This document shows positions 18,222 to 29,325 of a stretch of 64,000 bases of DNA, one piece after another (position 1 is the first letter of the stretch; each line of letters opens with the position of its first letter). The stretch covers positions 2,356,001 through 2,420,000 of the forward strand of contig NC_010524.1 in the NCBI RefSeq assembly GCF_000019785.1, given 5' to 3'. The position numbers and the translations under genes were made by a program. A model generated the notes under the pieces. The model ran no database searches. It saw only the letters and a list, made by a program, of their open reading frames with translations, and was not told the DNA's origin. The DNA comes from Leptothrix cholodnii SP-6. GTDB taxonomy: Bacteria; Pseudomonadota; Gammaproteobacteria; Burkholderiales; Burkholderiaceae_C.

Positions 18222-18803
18222 ATGCCACGACCATCAGCAGCCATCGACCGTGCTCGACTCCCTGCTCAATGGCCGACCACTCTGTGCGCGGCTGAGTTCT
18301 GGGAACATCTTGGACGGACGATTGCCACGTTCGGTCTCCTTGAGGACGTCCTCGGCAAGGCAATCTTCGCGTTTACCGCCACGAAAGAGTACAGCGAGGA
18401 AGATGTGGCCAATGTTCTTGCGAAGTGGGGCATGCAACTTGAGCAGGCGCTGACCGATACGCTCTGGCCGCTGTCGGAGGTTTATGGGAAAGTCGTTCGA
18501 GAGCATCAGGACGCCGACTTCAAGAACGTCGGGAACCTTGTCGAGGACATCAAGAAGGCGTCCAAGATTCGCAATGCTCTATGCCATGGCTCGTGGCACG
18601 CACCTGATGCATCCGGCAAGACCGACTTGTACTACTTCGACAAGAAGGACGGCAAATTCGACACGCGCATTGACATCGCGTGGCTCCAACAGGTGCAGGC
18701 TCACGTGGTTGACCTAATCTGCAACGTAATTAACTCGGTCACCGTGATGGGATGGGAGTTCCCCGGTACAGCTGGTCCAGGTGAGCCGATATGGTCAAAG
18801 TGA
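18222..18803 (+). CDS. Uncharacterised protein with HEPN-like R-x4-H motif
   Basis: A 193-residue soluble, mostly helical protein not recognised as a named family. The segment KASKIRNALCHGSW holds R117-N-x3-H122, the R-x4-H signature of HEPN ribonuclease domains. The upstream part (FWEHLGRTIATFGLLEDVLGKAIFA) would be the first HEPN helix pair. ATG 18222 is chosen because the upstream in-frame stretch has shadow-like composition. Base composition is poorer in G+C than the neighbours, suggesting transfer. HEPN proteins act in toxin-antitoxin or antiviral systems, but many R-x4-H proteins have no shown nuclease role. Confidence 0.6.
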   Translation: MPRPSAAIDRARLPAQWPTTLCAAEFWEHLGRTIATFGLLEDVLGKAIFAFTATKEYSEEDVANVLAKWGMQLEQALTDTLWPLSEVYGKVVREHQDADFKNVGNLVEDIKKASKIRNALCHGSWHAPDASGKTDLYYFDKKDGKFDTRIDIAWLQQVQAHVVDLICNVINSVTVMGWEFPGTAGPGEPIWSK

Positions 18804-19074
18804 GATCCTCCGGACTCGCGGTTCCACACTCGGCAGTGACCGGCCACGAACTGCGACCGACAACACGTTTCCCCTAACGGCTCTACCTTCTTGACGAGCA
18901 ACCGGTCTTCCTGGCGGAGACCGGGAACTCCGGGTCGAACCCGCCTTCTCGGAAAAGGCTATGGATGCAGCCAGCATGTTTGCCCACCGATCGGGCGCAG
19001 TCCAATGGCCTGCCGCTTGCGGAAGCCGCCCCAAGCCCGAGCCAGCATCGGCCGAATGCCTTCGATGCCGACTC

Positions 19075-20169
19075 TCACCCCAACCACCGCCACAACCCCA
19101 ACACCAACCCCGCCAGAAACACCGTCTCCCCCACCATCAACACGATCGGCCTGATCCCCACGCTCACCAGTTGCGCGAGCTGCGTCTTCATCCCGATCGC
19201 CGCGATCGAGGCGACCAGGAACCAGCGTGATGCCTCGTTGCCCAGCCCGATCACCGGCTTCGGAACCCAGCCGGTGCTGTTGACCGCCAGCAGCAGCGCA
19301 AAGCCGACGGCGAACCACGGCAGGATCGGCGGGCGTTCACCCGTGCCCTCGCCGCCGCGCCAGCGCGTGATCAGCGAGGCGAACAGGATCACCGGCAGCA
19401 GCATCGCCACGCGCATCAGCTTGACCAGCGTGGCGGCGTCGCCGGCTTCGGTGGACAGGCTGTAGCCGGCGCCGACCACCTGGGCCACGTCGTGGATGGT
19501 GCCGCCGATGAAGACGCCGGCGTCGACCGGCGGCAGGCCCAGCGCACGCGCCAGCATCGGGTACAGCACCATGCAGACGGTCGACAGCGCCGACACGCCG
19601 ATCACGGTGAACAGCGTGGCGCGTTCCTTCAGCGGGTGGGCGGGCAGGGCGGCCGACAGGGCCATCGCGGCCGAGGCGCCGCAGATCGCGGTGGCGCCGC
19701 CCGAGAGCAGGCCGAACAGCGGCTTGAAGCCCATCGCGCGCGCCACCGCCATCGACACGCCGATCGTGACCGACACGCTGATCAGCACCATCACCACCGG
19801 CCCCCAGCCGAGCGTGGCGACCTGGGCGAAGGTGATGCGCAGGCCCAGCAGCGCCACGCCCCAGCGCAGCACGTGGCGGGCGGTGAATTCGATGCCGGGT
19901 TTGCACGGCCCTTCGACCGACAGGAAGTTCATCGCCAGGCCGAGCAGCAGCGCAAACAGCATCACCGGCGCGCCGTAGTGCTCGGCCAAAAAGCTTGCCG
20001 CCGTGGCCACCACGGCGCTGGCGAGCAGGCCGGGGAACAGCCGGCCGAGCTGGCTGCGGCTCGTGACCAGGGAATGGCCCACGCGCTGCGCCAGGCCCTG
20101 GCTCACGGGTTGAGCCTGCGCCGGCTGGATCGTGTCGGGCATCGGCGTCATGGCGGTGGGCGCAGCCAT
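19075..20169 (-). CDS. UPF0324/YeiH-family putative sulfate exporter
   Basis: A 364-residue membrane protein with about ten TM helices. Family motifs are LLLGLAMNFL, RWGVALLGLRITFAQV, LLSGGATAICGASAAMAL and GGTIHDVAQVVGAGY. Members of this family (putative sulfate exporters) often sit in organosulfonate degradation clusters. Its start lies 3 bp after the CoA-ligase stop, so it is the last gene of the leftward catabolic operon. Confidence 0.85.
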   Translation of the reverse strand: MAAPTAMTPMPDTIQPAQAQPVSQGLAQRVGHSLVTSRSQLGRLFPGLLASAVVATAASFLAEHYGAPVMLFALLLGLAMNFLSVEGPCKPGIEFTARHVLRWGVALLGLRITFAQVATLGWGPVVMVLISVSVTIGVSMAVARAMGFKPLFGLLSGGATAICGASAAMALSAALPAHPLKERATLFTVIGVSALSTVCMVLYPMLARALGLPPVDAGVFIGGTIHDVAQVVGAGYSLSTEAGDAATLVKLMRVAMLLPVILFASLITRWRGGEGTGERPPILPWFAVGFALLLAVNSTGWVPKPVIGLGNEASRWFLVASIAAIGMKTQLAQLVSVGIRPIVLMVGETVFLAGLVLGLWRWLG

Positions 20170-20172
20170 GGC

Positions 20173-21813
<1,641 letters not shown>

Positions 21814-21913
21814 GGGGGGCTCCTCGGGGAAGACTGGATAGCGCGTCAAAGGCGCGGCCCGACCCTGGCGCGCAGGGCCGTGTGGATGGGACGACGGGGA
21901 CTCGGTACGGCGT

Positions 21914-23272
21914 TCAGGCCGGCGCGGCGCGCTCGGCGCCCGCGAGCGGGTATGGCGGATCGCTGGCCGGCGGCGCCGGCTGCACCGCGCGCAGGTCGGA
22001 CTCGTAGCTTCGCGTGGCACGCACGAAGGCCAGCGCGGCGACGATGCCGAACAGCGGCGTGATGGCCAGCGCGGTCGACAGGCCCAGCGCATCGGACAAG
22101 CCGCCGGCAATCAGCGGCCCGGCCGCCAGCCCGAACAGGTTCTGGAACAGCGACAGCACCGACGCGCCGGTGGCCCGCACGCCCGGGTGCACCACGTCGA
22201 TCACCACCGCCGACACCGGGCCGACGGTGCAGGTCATGACGAAGCCGCCGGCCAGGATCAGGCCGAACTGGGCGGACGGGCTCATCGCCAGACCGAAGGC
22301 CGGGCCGGCAAAGGCCGTCACCAGGATCGCCATCGCCAGCAGGCACAACCCGGCGACCACGCGCAGCTTGTCGCGCGGCTGGCGGCGGCCGGCACGGTCG
22401 GCCACCGCGCCCCAGACCACGCTGCCGGCGGCACCGGCCAGCACGACCAGCGCGGCGCGGGCGCCGGCGTTTTCAGCGGCGACGCCGTGCACGCGATTCA
22501 GGAAACTCGGCAGCCACGACCAGATCGCAGACACCACGACCAGCTGCGCCGCGCCGCCGATGCAGGCCCACAGCAGCGTGCGCGAACGCAGCAGCGCAAA
22601 GGCCGCAAACCGCGCCGCGCCGGCGGTCGACTGAGCCGCCTTCTCGCGGCCCGGGTCGAGCGCGACGGTGCGGTAGTCGCGCACCTTCAGGTAGAGCAGT
22701 GCCAGCACCAGGCCGGGCGCGCCGACCACGCCGAAGGCCGCTTGCCAGCCCCAGCGTGCCGCGATCATGCCGCCCAGCAGCACGCCGAGCACCGAGCCGA
22801 CCGACGCCGACGCGAAGAACGCCGCCATCAGCGCGCCACGCAGCCGGGCCGGAAAGTGGCTGGCGATCAGTGCCGCGCCGACCGAGCCGTAACCGGCTTC
22901 GCCCACGCCCACCACCGCGCGCGCCGCCAGCAGCTGGCCGTAGTTGCGCGTGAACATGCACGACAGCGTCGCCAGGCTCCAGGCCGTGGCCATCACGACG
23001 ATGCTCTTGACGCGGCTGGCGCGGTCGGCCAGCAGCGCCACCGGCAGGCCGCACAGCGCCACCGTCACCGACACCACCGACACCAGCGCGCCCAGCTGGC
23101 TGTCCGACAGCCCCCACTCGGCCTTGATGTGCGGGAACAGCGACACGATGATCTGCCGGTCGAGGTAGTCGAACACCATCAGTGCGATCGTCATCGCGAA
23201 GGCGAACCAGGCGGCGCCGCGGCCGACCAGGTAGTCGTCGCCGGCGCGGGCGTCAGGGGGTGGCAGATGCAT
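21914..23272 (-). CDS. MFS transporter (spinster-like)
   Basis: A 452-residue carrier with twelve predicted helices. It has LMVFDYLDRQIIVSLFPHIK in TM1, the loop motif LADRASRVKSI, and GVGEAGYGSVGAAL in TM4, as in spinster-type organic-acid MFS carriers. It probably imports the substrate (or exports a product) of the surrounding pathway. It is spaced 14 bp from the quinone-oxidoreductase gene and 100 bp from the CoA-ligase gene. Confidence 0.83.
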   Translation of the reverse strand: MHLPPPDARAGDDYLVGRGAAWFAFAMTIALMVFDYLDRQIIVSLFPHIKAEWGLSDSQLGALVSVVSVTVALCGLPVALLADRASRVKSIVVMATAWSLATLSCMFTRNYGQLLAARAVVGVGEAGYGSVGAALIASHFPARLRGALMAAFFASASVGSVLGVLLGGMIAARWGWQAAFGVVGAPGLVLALLYLKVRDYRTVALDPGREKAAQSTAGAARFAAFALLRSRTLLWACIGGAAQLVVVSAIWSWLPSFLNRVHGVAAENAGARAALVVLAGAAGSVVWGAVADRAGRRQPRDKLRVVAGLCLLAMAILVTAFAGPAFGLAMSPSAQFGLILAGGFVMTCTVGPVSAVVIDVVHPGVRATGASVLSLFQNLFGLAAGPLIAGGLSDALGLSTALAITPLFGIVAALAFVRATRSYESDLRAVQPAPPASDPPYPLAGAERAAPA

Positions 23273-23286
23273 GGCCGTCTCCCGGC

Positions 23287-24279
23287 TCAGGGAATCAACA
23301 CGGTGGCGCCGACGGTGGCGCGCGATTCGAGCGCGCGGTGCGCCTCGGCGGCGTCGGCCAGCGCGTAGACCTGCTGCGGCTCACCCTGGATGCGCCCGGC
23401 CAGCACGTGGCCGAACAGCTCGTTCGCCATCGCCAGCATGTGGCTGCGCGGCGTCGCGTAATGGACCATGGCCGGGCGCGTGACCCAGATCGAGCCCTTG
23501 ACCGCCAGCAGCGTGGTGTCGATCACCACCGGCCCCGACGAGGTGCCGTTGCTGACCAGGCTGCCACGCGGCTGCAGGCTGTCGAGCGAAGCCATCAAGG
23601 TGTCCTTGCCCACCGAGTCGTAGACGACCGGCACACCCTTGCCGTCGGTGATCTCGCGCACACGTTTGGCGATCAGGCCGGCGAGCGCTTCGGGCGCGGT
23701 GCCGCCGGTGACGATGGTGTGCGCACAGCCGTGGGCGTGTGCGATCGCTGCTTTTTCTTCGGTGCTGACGGTGCCGATCATGGTCACGCCGAGCGCCCGT
23801 GCCCATTGGCACGCCACCAGGCCGACACCACCGGCCGCGGCGTGATACAGGATGGTCTCGCCGCCCTGCAGCGGGTAGACCTGCCGGAACAGGTACTGCG
23901 CCGTCATGCCCTTCATCATCAGCGCCGAGGCGGTGCGGTCGGACACGCCGTCGGGCAGCGGGATCAGCACGTCGGCCGGTATCAGGCGCACGTCGCTGTA
24001 CGCGCCCTGCGGCCCGAGCAGGTAGCCGACGCGGTCGCCGGGCTTGAACTCGGTGACGCCCTCGCCCACCGCCTCGACCACGCCGACGGCGTCCGAGCCC
24101 AGGCCGTTCGGCAGCGGCATCGGGTAGCGGCCGGTGCGGAAGTAGATGTCGATGAAGTTGACTGCCACAAAGCTGTGGCGCACACGCGCCTGGCCGGGGC
24201 CGGGATCGCCGACCTCGACGCTTTCGAGCGTGAGCACTTCAGGGCCGCCGGTCTGGTGGATGCGGATGGCTTTGGACAT
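23287..24279 (-). CDS. qor: NADPH:quinone oxidoreductase (MDR superfamily)
   Basis: A 330-residue zinc-free medium-chain dehydrogenase. It shows the QOR pattern VAVNFIDIYFRTGRYP, GLGSDAVGVVEAVGEGV and the nucleotide-binding AAAGGVGLVACQWA (near residue 146). Related enzymes reduce quinones or alpha,beta-unsaturated carbonyls. In this operon it may reduce an enone or enoyl intermediate. It lies 27 bp downstream of the BKACE gene. Confidence 0.86.
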   Translation of the reverse strand: MSKAIRIHQTGGPEVLTLESVEVGDPGPGQARVRHSFVAVNFIDIYFRTGRYPMPLPNGLGSDAVGVVEAVGEGVTEFKPGDRVGYLLGPQGAYSDVRLIPADVLIPLPDGVSDRTASALMMKGMTAQYLFRQVYPLQGGETILYHAAAGGVGLVACQWARALGVTMIGTVSTEEKAAIAHAHGCAHTIVTGGTAPEALAGLIAKRVREITDGKGVPVVYDSVGKDTLMASLDSLQPRGSLVSNGTSSGPVVIDTTLLAVKGSIWVTRPAMVHYATPRSHMLAMANELFGHVLAGRIQGEPQQVYALADAAEAHRALESRATVGATVLIP

Positions 24280-24306
24280 GTTGGTGGTCTCTGTCTGTCT
24301 GGAGGC

Positions 24307-25365
24307 TCAGGCCACCGCGCGCTGCGGCACGTTCTTCTGGCCGTTGCGGCGGTTCGGCGCCATGCCGTTGGCGATCAAGGTGCTCTCGACGTCCGGGTAC
24401 TGCACGCCGATGCGGTAGATCTGCCGCGCCTCCTGGCCGTTGGCGACCTCGCGGCCCAGTTCGTGAGCGACGCGCACGCATTGGCGGATCTGCTGCACCG
24501 AGCTCATGCGCCGGCCGTGCTGGTCGATCAGGGTGTCCTCGATGCCGCAGCGCGGGTGCAGGCCGATCGCCATCGCCATCATGTTGAAGGGCAGCACGTT
24601 CTTGAGCAGCGACTCGGCGGTGAGCGTGCAGCCGTCGGGCGCGCGGTGCACGAAGTGCATGAAGTTGAACGGGTTCGGGCCGTCGAAGCCGCCGCCGATG
24701 CCGATCCACGTCAGGTTCAGCGGGCCCTTGTAGACGCCCTTGCGCACCAGCCGCTCGACGGTCTCGAGCGCATGGATGCCGGTGAGCTGGAAGTGCGGCT
24801 GGATGCCCGCGGCCTGCAGGCGGCGCAGGTGCTCCTCGACCCAGGCCGGGCCGGCCGGCACGGTCATCTCGCTGTAGGCGGCCTGGTAGGCCGGGTTCTC
24901 CAGCGAGGTGCCACGCAGGTACTCCGGGTAGAGCAGCTCCATGATGTTCATCTGCGTGGTGTTGATCGCGATCGTCACCTGGTCGGGCTTGGGCGTCAGC
25001 TCGGCCAGCATGTGGCGGGTGTCGTCGCTCAACCAGAGCGCCGCCTCGCCGTCACCCTCGGGCGCAAACGAGATCGAGCCGCCGACCTGGATGATCATGT
25101 CGGGCACCGCGGCGCGCACGCCGGCGATCAGCTCGTTGAACTTCGACAGCCGCTTGCTGCCCTTGCCGTCGAGTTCGCGCACGTGCAGGTGCAGCACGGT
25201 GGCGCCGGCCTCGTAGCAGTCGACCGCCTTCTGCACCTGCTCGTCCATCGTCACGGGGATGTCTTCCGGGAAGTCGGCCGGCATCCACTCGGGGCCGTAG
25301 GGCGCCACGGTGATGACCACCTTGTCCTGGTTTTCGGGGTGCAGGGAATCGTCGAAGAATTGCAT
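24307..25365 (-). CDS. BKACE family enzyme (DUF849, beta-keto acid cleavage)
   Basis: A 352-residue TIM-barrel enzyme. The Zn-binding TVLHLHVREL and GLHPRCGIEDTL segments and the VQVGGS-like IIQVGGSISF strand are present. BKACE enzymes condense a beta-keto acid with acetyl-CoA, giving acetoacetate and a new acyl-CoA. It is preceded by a TauD-like dioxygenase and followed by a quinone oxidoreductase, which places it in a carboxylic-acid catabolic route. The specific keto acid is unknown. Confidence 0.86.
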   Translation of the reverse strand: MQFFDDSLHPENQDKVVITVAPYGPEWMPADFPEDIPVTMDEQVQKAVDCYEAGATVLHLHVRELDGKGSKRLSKFNELIAGVRAAVPDMIIQVGGSISFAPEGDGEAALWLSDDTRHMLAELTPKPDQVTIAINTTQMNIMELLYPEYLRGTSLENPAYQAAYSEMTVPAGPAWVEEHLRRLQAAGIQPHFQLTGIHALETVERLVRKGVYKGPLNLTWIGIGGGFDGPNPFNFMHFVHRAPDGCTLTAESLLKNVLPFNMMAMAIGLHPRCGIEDTLIDQHGRRMSSVQQIRQCVRVAHELGREVANGQEARQIYRIGVQYPDVESTLIANGMAPNRRNGQKNVPQRAVA

Positions 25366-25420
25366 GTCGGGCTCCGGTGGGGATGTGGGTCGCGGGTTCG
25401 GGGGCGGCGGGTTCAGGACG

Positions 25421-26341
25421 TCAGAACGGCGTGTCGCCGACGATGCCGGCACGCTCCATCTTTCGGTGGCTCGGCGGGTAGTCCATGACGGCGTAGTGCT
25501 GGGTCGAGCGGTTGTCCCACATGGCCATGCTGTTGGGCCGCCAGCGCCAGCGCACCTGGTACTCGGGGATCTGCGCCTGGCCGATCAGGTACTGCAGCAA
25601 CTGCGGCCCGGCGTGCGTGTAGTCCTGGCCGACGCGCACGTTGTCGGCGGTGTGGAAGTTGCTGAAGTGGGTGGTGAAGGCGTTGACGAACAGGATCTTC
25701 TCGCCGGTCTCGGGGTGCGTGCGCACGACCGGGTGCTCGGCGTCGGGGAACTGCGCTTTCAGCGCCAGGCGCTTGTCGATCGGCATCGCCGCGCCGAAGC
25801 TGGCCTCGATGCTGTGACGGGCGCGCAGGCCGGCGATCTGGGTCTTCACGTGTTCGGGCAGGCGCTCGTAGGCCAGCACCATGTTGGCCCACATCGTGTC
25901 GCCGCCCACCGGCGGGCATTCGATGCAGCGCAGCACGCAGCCGAACGGCGGCTTCTCGCGCCAGGTGGCGTCGGTGTGCCAGGCGTTTTCGTAGCGGTCG
26001 GCGGGCTGGTCGGGGTTCTTGTAGATGCGCACCAGGCCGGGATGTTCCGGGTCGCTGCCGGCCACCGGGTGGTCTTCGAGCTCGCCGAAGTGGCGCGCGA
26101 AGGCGACGTGTTCGGCGCGGCTGATGTCCTGGTCGCGGAAGAACAGCACGCGGTGCCTGAGCAGCAGGGCGCGGATCTCGGCGACCAGATCGGGGTCACG
26201 CGAGGCGGCGCCCAGGTTGACGTGGCTCAGTTCGGCGCCGATGCTGCAGGTCAACGGCTCGACGTGGATCGAGCGCTGCAGCGCGGCAGCGCTGACGATG
26301 GCCGGTGCGGCCAGGGTGGCGGTGGACGTGGGGGTGTTCAT
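25421..26341 (-). CDS. TauD/TfdA-family Fe(II)/2-oxoglutarate dioxygenase
   Basis: A 306-residue enzyme. The facial triad is H122-x-D124 (WHTDATW) and H282 (STQHY), and R293 (SHRKMERAG) is placed to bind 2-oxoglutarate. The family hydroxylates next to a sulfonate, sulfate, phosphonate or ether, often releasing sulfite or an aldehyde. It is the promoter-proximal gene of the leftward cluster, followed by BKACE after 55 bp. ATG 26341 gives the family length. Confidence 0.88.
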   Translation of the reverse strand: MNTPTSTATLAAPAIVSAAALQRSIHVEPLTCSIGAELSHVNLGAASRDPDLVAEIRALLLRHRVLFFRDQDISRAEHVAFARHFGELEDHPVAGSDPEHPGLVRIYKNPDQPADRYENAWHTDATWREKPPFGCVLRCIECPPVGGDTMWANMVLAYERLPEHVKTQIAGLRARHSIEASFGAAMPIDKRLALKAQFPDAEHPVVRTHPETGEKILFVNAFTTHFSNFHTADNVRVGQDYTHAGPQLLQYLIGQAQIPEYQVRWRWRPNSMAMWDNRSTQHYAVMDYPPSHRKMERAGIVGDTPF

Positions 26342-26424
26342 GCCTTGTCTCCTTGTTTTCGTGTCCCGGTTCGCCGACTGGGGCGGTGCACCGAGCACCA
26401 TGGAGACGAAGCTTAGGCGTGCCA

Positions 26425-26478
26425 TACGCCCGCCTCCCCCCCATCGCGGAGGGGGGAACCTTCAGCCGCGCAGCGGCT
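26425..26478. repeat. G/C-rich inverted repeats between the regulator and the dioxygenase gene
   Basis: C-run and G-run arms (CCCCCC near 26434, GGGGGG near 26449) are followed by AGCCGC-GCA-GCGGCT (near 26464-26478). They may form the transcript end of the regulator gene or a REP-like element. No U-run follows. Confidence 0.35.
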
Positions 26479-29217
26479 TCAGGCGTCCTGTTCGAACAGG
26501 CCCAGGATGCGGGCCCGCGACACCACCTGCTTGCGCGTGCCGGCGTCGAGCTTGGCGAACAGGTTCTTCATGTGCCACTTGATGGTCTCCTCGCCCACCT
26601 GCAGCGCCAGGCCGATCTCCTTGTTGGAGAGGTTGCGCGCCAGCAGCTCCAGCACCTCGCGCTCCTTGGGCGTCAGCGCCATGCTCGGCGTGGCGCGCAG
26701 GGCCGGGTTCTCGCGGGGGGCCGGCTTGGGCGCGCTGGCGGCGCCACGCGCGCCCCAGCTATCGACGCTGCGGAGCGCCCAGGCGTCGAGCTCGGGGTGG
26801 GCGTCGATGAAAACGCGCCCCAGCCCCATCGCGTCGGCCAGGTCGACCACCTCGCGCAGCTGCTCGCGGCTGTCCTCGCCGCAGCGGTCGAGCACGAAGG
26901 CGCGCAGCGCCAGCAGCTCGATCTGCTGACGGCCCAGCCGCAGCTCGCGCACCAGCGCCTCGGCGCGGTCGAGCGGCGCCACCGCGCGGCGCCACTCCTG
27001 CGCGCCGATCGCCGCTAGCGCATGCGCCACGTGGCGCAGCAGCTCGACCGAGCGGCGCCAGAGCCGACCGTCGGGCAGGCCGGGTTCGTCGAAGAAGGCC
27101 TCGACCTGCACCAGCAGCGCCCGGCAGGTCGCGGCCCGGTAGCCGCGCGCATGGATGCGCAGCTGCTCGACCAGGCTGGCCAGGCGCAGCCGCGGCAGAT
27201 GGCGCGTGACGCCCACCGCGTGCATGGCGCCGAGCAGCTCGATGGCGCGGTCTTCGGCCCCTTCGGCCATCGCCACCCGCGCGGCGGTGCGGTAGCCGAG
27301 CAGCACCGCCTCGGGCAGGCCGCTGCGTTCGAGCACGTCGAGCCGGTTCGCCAGCAGCGCCGCGGCTTCGGCCGGCCGGCCGCGCTCGCACACCGCCGCC
27401 GCCAGCAGCGCGGCCAGCATGCTGGCAAAGCTGCTGCGGCGGCCGAGTTCGCCCTCGGCGCCCTGCAGGGTCGGGCGCAGCAGGTTCTCGCCCAGGCGCA
27501 CCTGGCCTTCCCACAGGTAGCTCAGGCCGACGATAAAGTCGCCCCAGCGCGTCACATGGGCCAGCGCCGAGCCCAGATCCTCGCGCGGCGCCAGCTGCTG
27601 GCGCATCCGGGCGAGCGCCGGATCGCCGTCGATCAGGGCCCGGAAGGCGTTGCGGTTGGCCTGCACGAAACGCAGCAGCGGATCGCGCAGCGGCAGCTCG
27701 GCCCACGGGTCGTGCAGTTCGGCGTAGCGGTCGGGCTGGTCGGCAAACACCGCCGCGCCGCCCAGGATCAGCGCGCATTCGCACTGCAGCTCGGGCGCGA
27801 TGCCGGGCTGGCCGTGCAGGTGTTCGATCAGCCGCACCGCCTCGGCATGGCGTTCGCTGAGCGCCAGCGACCAGGCGGCGGCCAGCAGCAGCCGCGGGCG
27901 GCGCTCGAGCTCGGCGCGCGGCAGGCGCTCCAGCCACTCGAACACCGTGGCCTGGCGGCCGCGGGTCAGGATCGACTCGTACAGGCTGCGTTCGGCGAGC
28001 TGGTAGGCGCGCTCGTGTTCGCCCGCGGCCAGCGCATGCCAGGCCGCCGCCTCGATCAGGCCCTGGCGCGCCAGCCAGTCGCTCGCCCGGCCGTGCAGCG
28101 CCGCCCGTTCGGCCGCCGGCAGCTCGGCGCAACGCAGGCGCAGCTGATCGCGCGCCAGGTGGTGCATGCGCAGCCACTCGCCCTGTTCGGCACCGACGAA
28201 GACCGGCGTGTCGCGCATCAGGCGCGTCAGGCGCTCGCCGGCGTCGTCGGCGCCGACCACCGCGCGGCACAGCTCGGGGTGGATGCGGTCGAGGATGGCG
28301 ATGCGGACCAGGAAATCGCGGTCCGCCGGGTCGAGGTTGGCGAGCAGCAGGCCGACCAGCTCGTCACGCAGGCCGCCACCGTGCCGAGCCAGCTCGCCCA
28401 CCGCGGCGACCCGGTCGGTGCTGCGCGCCAGCAGCGACAGCGCCAGCTGCAGGCCCAGAGGCCAGCCGTCGACCAGCTCGTGCAGGCGGGCGGCCAGGTC
28501 GTAGTCGACCCGGGCCGGGAAGCGCTGGCGCACCACCTCGAGCGTCTCGTCGAGCTGCAGCGCCAGCGCGCCGGGGCCGAGCAGCACGCACTGGCCGTAG
28601 GCGATCAGGTCATCGAGCGCCAGGTTGACCTCGTTGCGCGCGGCCACCAGCACGCGCAGATTCGGCGGCGCGTTGCGCATCAGGTAGGTCAGGCGGTCGA
28701 GCGAGGCGGCCGGCAGGCGCTCGATCTCGTCGAGCACCAGCACCACATCCATCGCCAGCTGGGCGACCGCGGCCAGCCAGCGGGTGTAGCCCTCGAGCTC
28801 GCCCGAGGCCACCGATTCGAGCAGCGTGTGGCCGAAGGTCGGCCGGCCGCTGGCATTGCGCACCGACAGCGCCAGCGCCTGCAGCAGGCGCTGCGGATCG
28901 TCGCGACCTTGCGCCGTCAGCCACGCCACCACGTGGCCCTGCGCCAGGTGTTCGCGCCGCCACTGCGCCAGCAGCGAGGTCTTGCCGTAGCCGGCCGGCG
29001 CCTGCACCAGCACCACCGGCGCATCGCGCCAGCGTGCGTCGTCGGCCAGCAGGCGCGAGCGGTTCGGCAGGTGGCGCGCCAGGCGCGGCGGCGTGACCTT
29101 GAGGACCAGTTCGTCGTCGATGCGGGCGGATCCGGCGGTGGGCACGATGGGGCAATCCTGGTCTTGGAGGGCGACATGGGCCGGGCGGGCCGACGACTCG
29201 GCAGAGGCAGGCCGCAC
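26479..29217 (-). CDS. MalT/LuxR-type ATP-dependent transcriptional regulator (LAL/AlkS-like)
   Basis: About 912 residues. An N-terminal STAND NTPase has Walker A APAGYGKT (residues 73-80) and a Walker B-like VVLVLDEIERLPA. A long helical TPR-like sensor region follows, then a C-terminal LuxR helix-turn-helix (LTPKEREVLELLARNLSNKEI ... VGEETIKWHMKNLFAKLD). This is the MalT/AlkS architecture, usually an inducer-dependent activator. It lies just upstream of and in the same direction as the TauD-BKACE operon, so it probably controls it. GTG 29217 is the longest start; GTG 29145 is an alternative. Confidence 0.85.
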   Translation of the reverse strand: MRPASAESSARPAHVALQDQDCPIVPTAGSARIDDELVLKVTPPRLARHLPNRSRLLADDARWRDAPVVLVQAPAGYGKTSLLAQWRREHLAQGHVVAWLTAQGRDDPQRLLQALALSVRNASGRPTFGHTLLESVASGELEGYTRWLAAVAQLAMDVVLVLDEIERLPAASLDRLTYLMRNAPPNLRVLVAARNEVNLALDDLIAYGQCVLLGPGALALQLDETLEVVRQRFPARVDYDLAARLHELVDGWPLGLQLALSLLARSTDRVAAVGELARHGGGLRDELVGLLLANLDPADRDFLVRIAILDRIHPELCRAVVGADDAGERLTRLMRDTPVFVGAEQGEWLRMHHLARDQLRLRCAELPAAERAALHGRASDWLARQGLIEAAAWHALAAGEHERAYQLAERSLYESILTRGRQATVFEWLERLPRAELERRPRLLLAAAWSLALSERHAEAVRLIEHLHGQPGIAPELQCECALILGGAAVFADQPDRYAELHDPWAELPLRDPLLRFVQANRNAFRALIDGDPALARMRQQLAPREDLGSALAHVTRWGDFIVGLSYLWEGQVRLGENLLRPTLQGAEGELGRRSSFASMLAALLAAAVCERGRPAEAAALLANRLDVLERSGLPEAVLLGYRTAARVAMAEGAEDRAIELLGAMHAVGVTRHLPRLRLASLVEQLRIHARGYRAATCRALLVQVEAFFDEPGLPDGRLWRRSVELLRHVAHALAAIGAQEWRRAVAPLDRAEALVRELRLGRQQIELLALRAFVLDRCGEDSREQLREVVDLADAMGLGRVFIDAHPELDAWALRSVDSWGARGAASAPKPAPRENPALRATPSMALTPKEREVLELLARNLSNKEIGLALQVGEETIKWHMKNLFAKLDAGTRKQVVSRARILGLFEQDA

Positions 29218-29325
29218 GCTGCGCGAGCGGCCCCGGACGCCGGGATGTTAGTGGCGGCCACGCCGCCCGGACGTGTTGACGTCCACCGGTTTTGCACGCA
29301 TCGTCCGGGACCGGAGGAAATCGCC

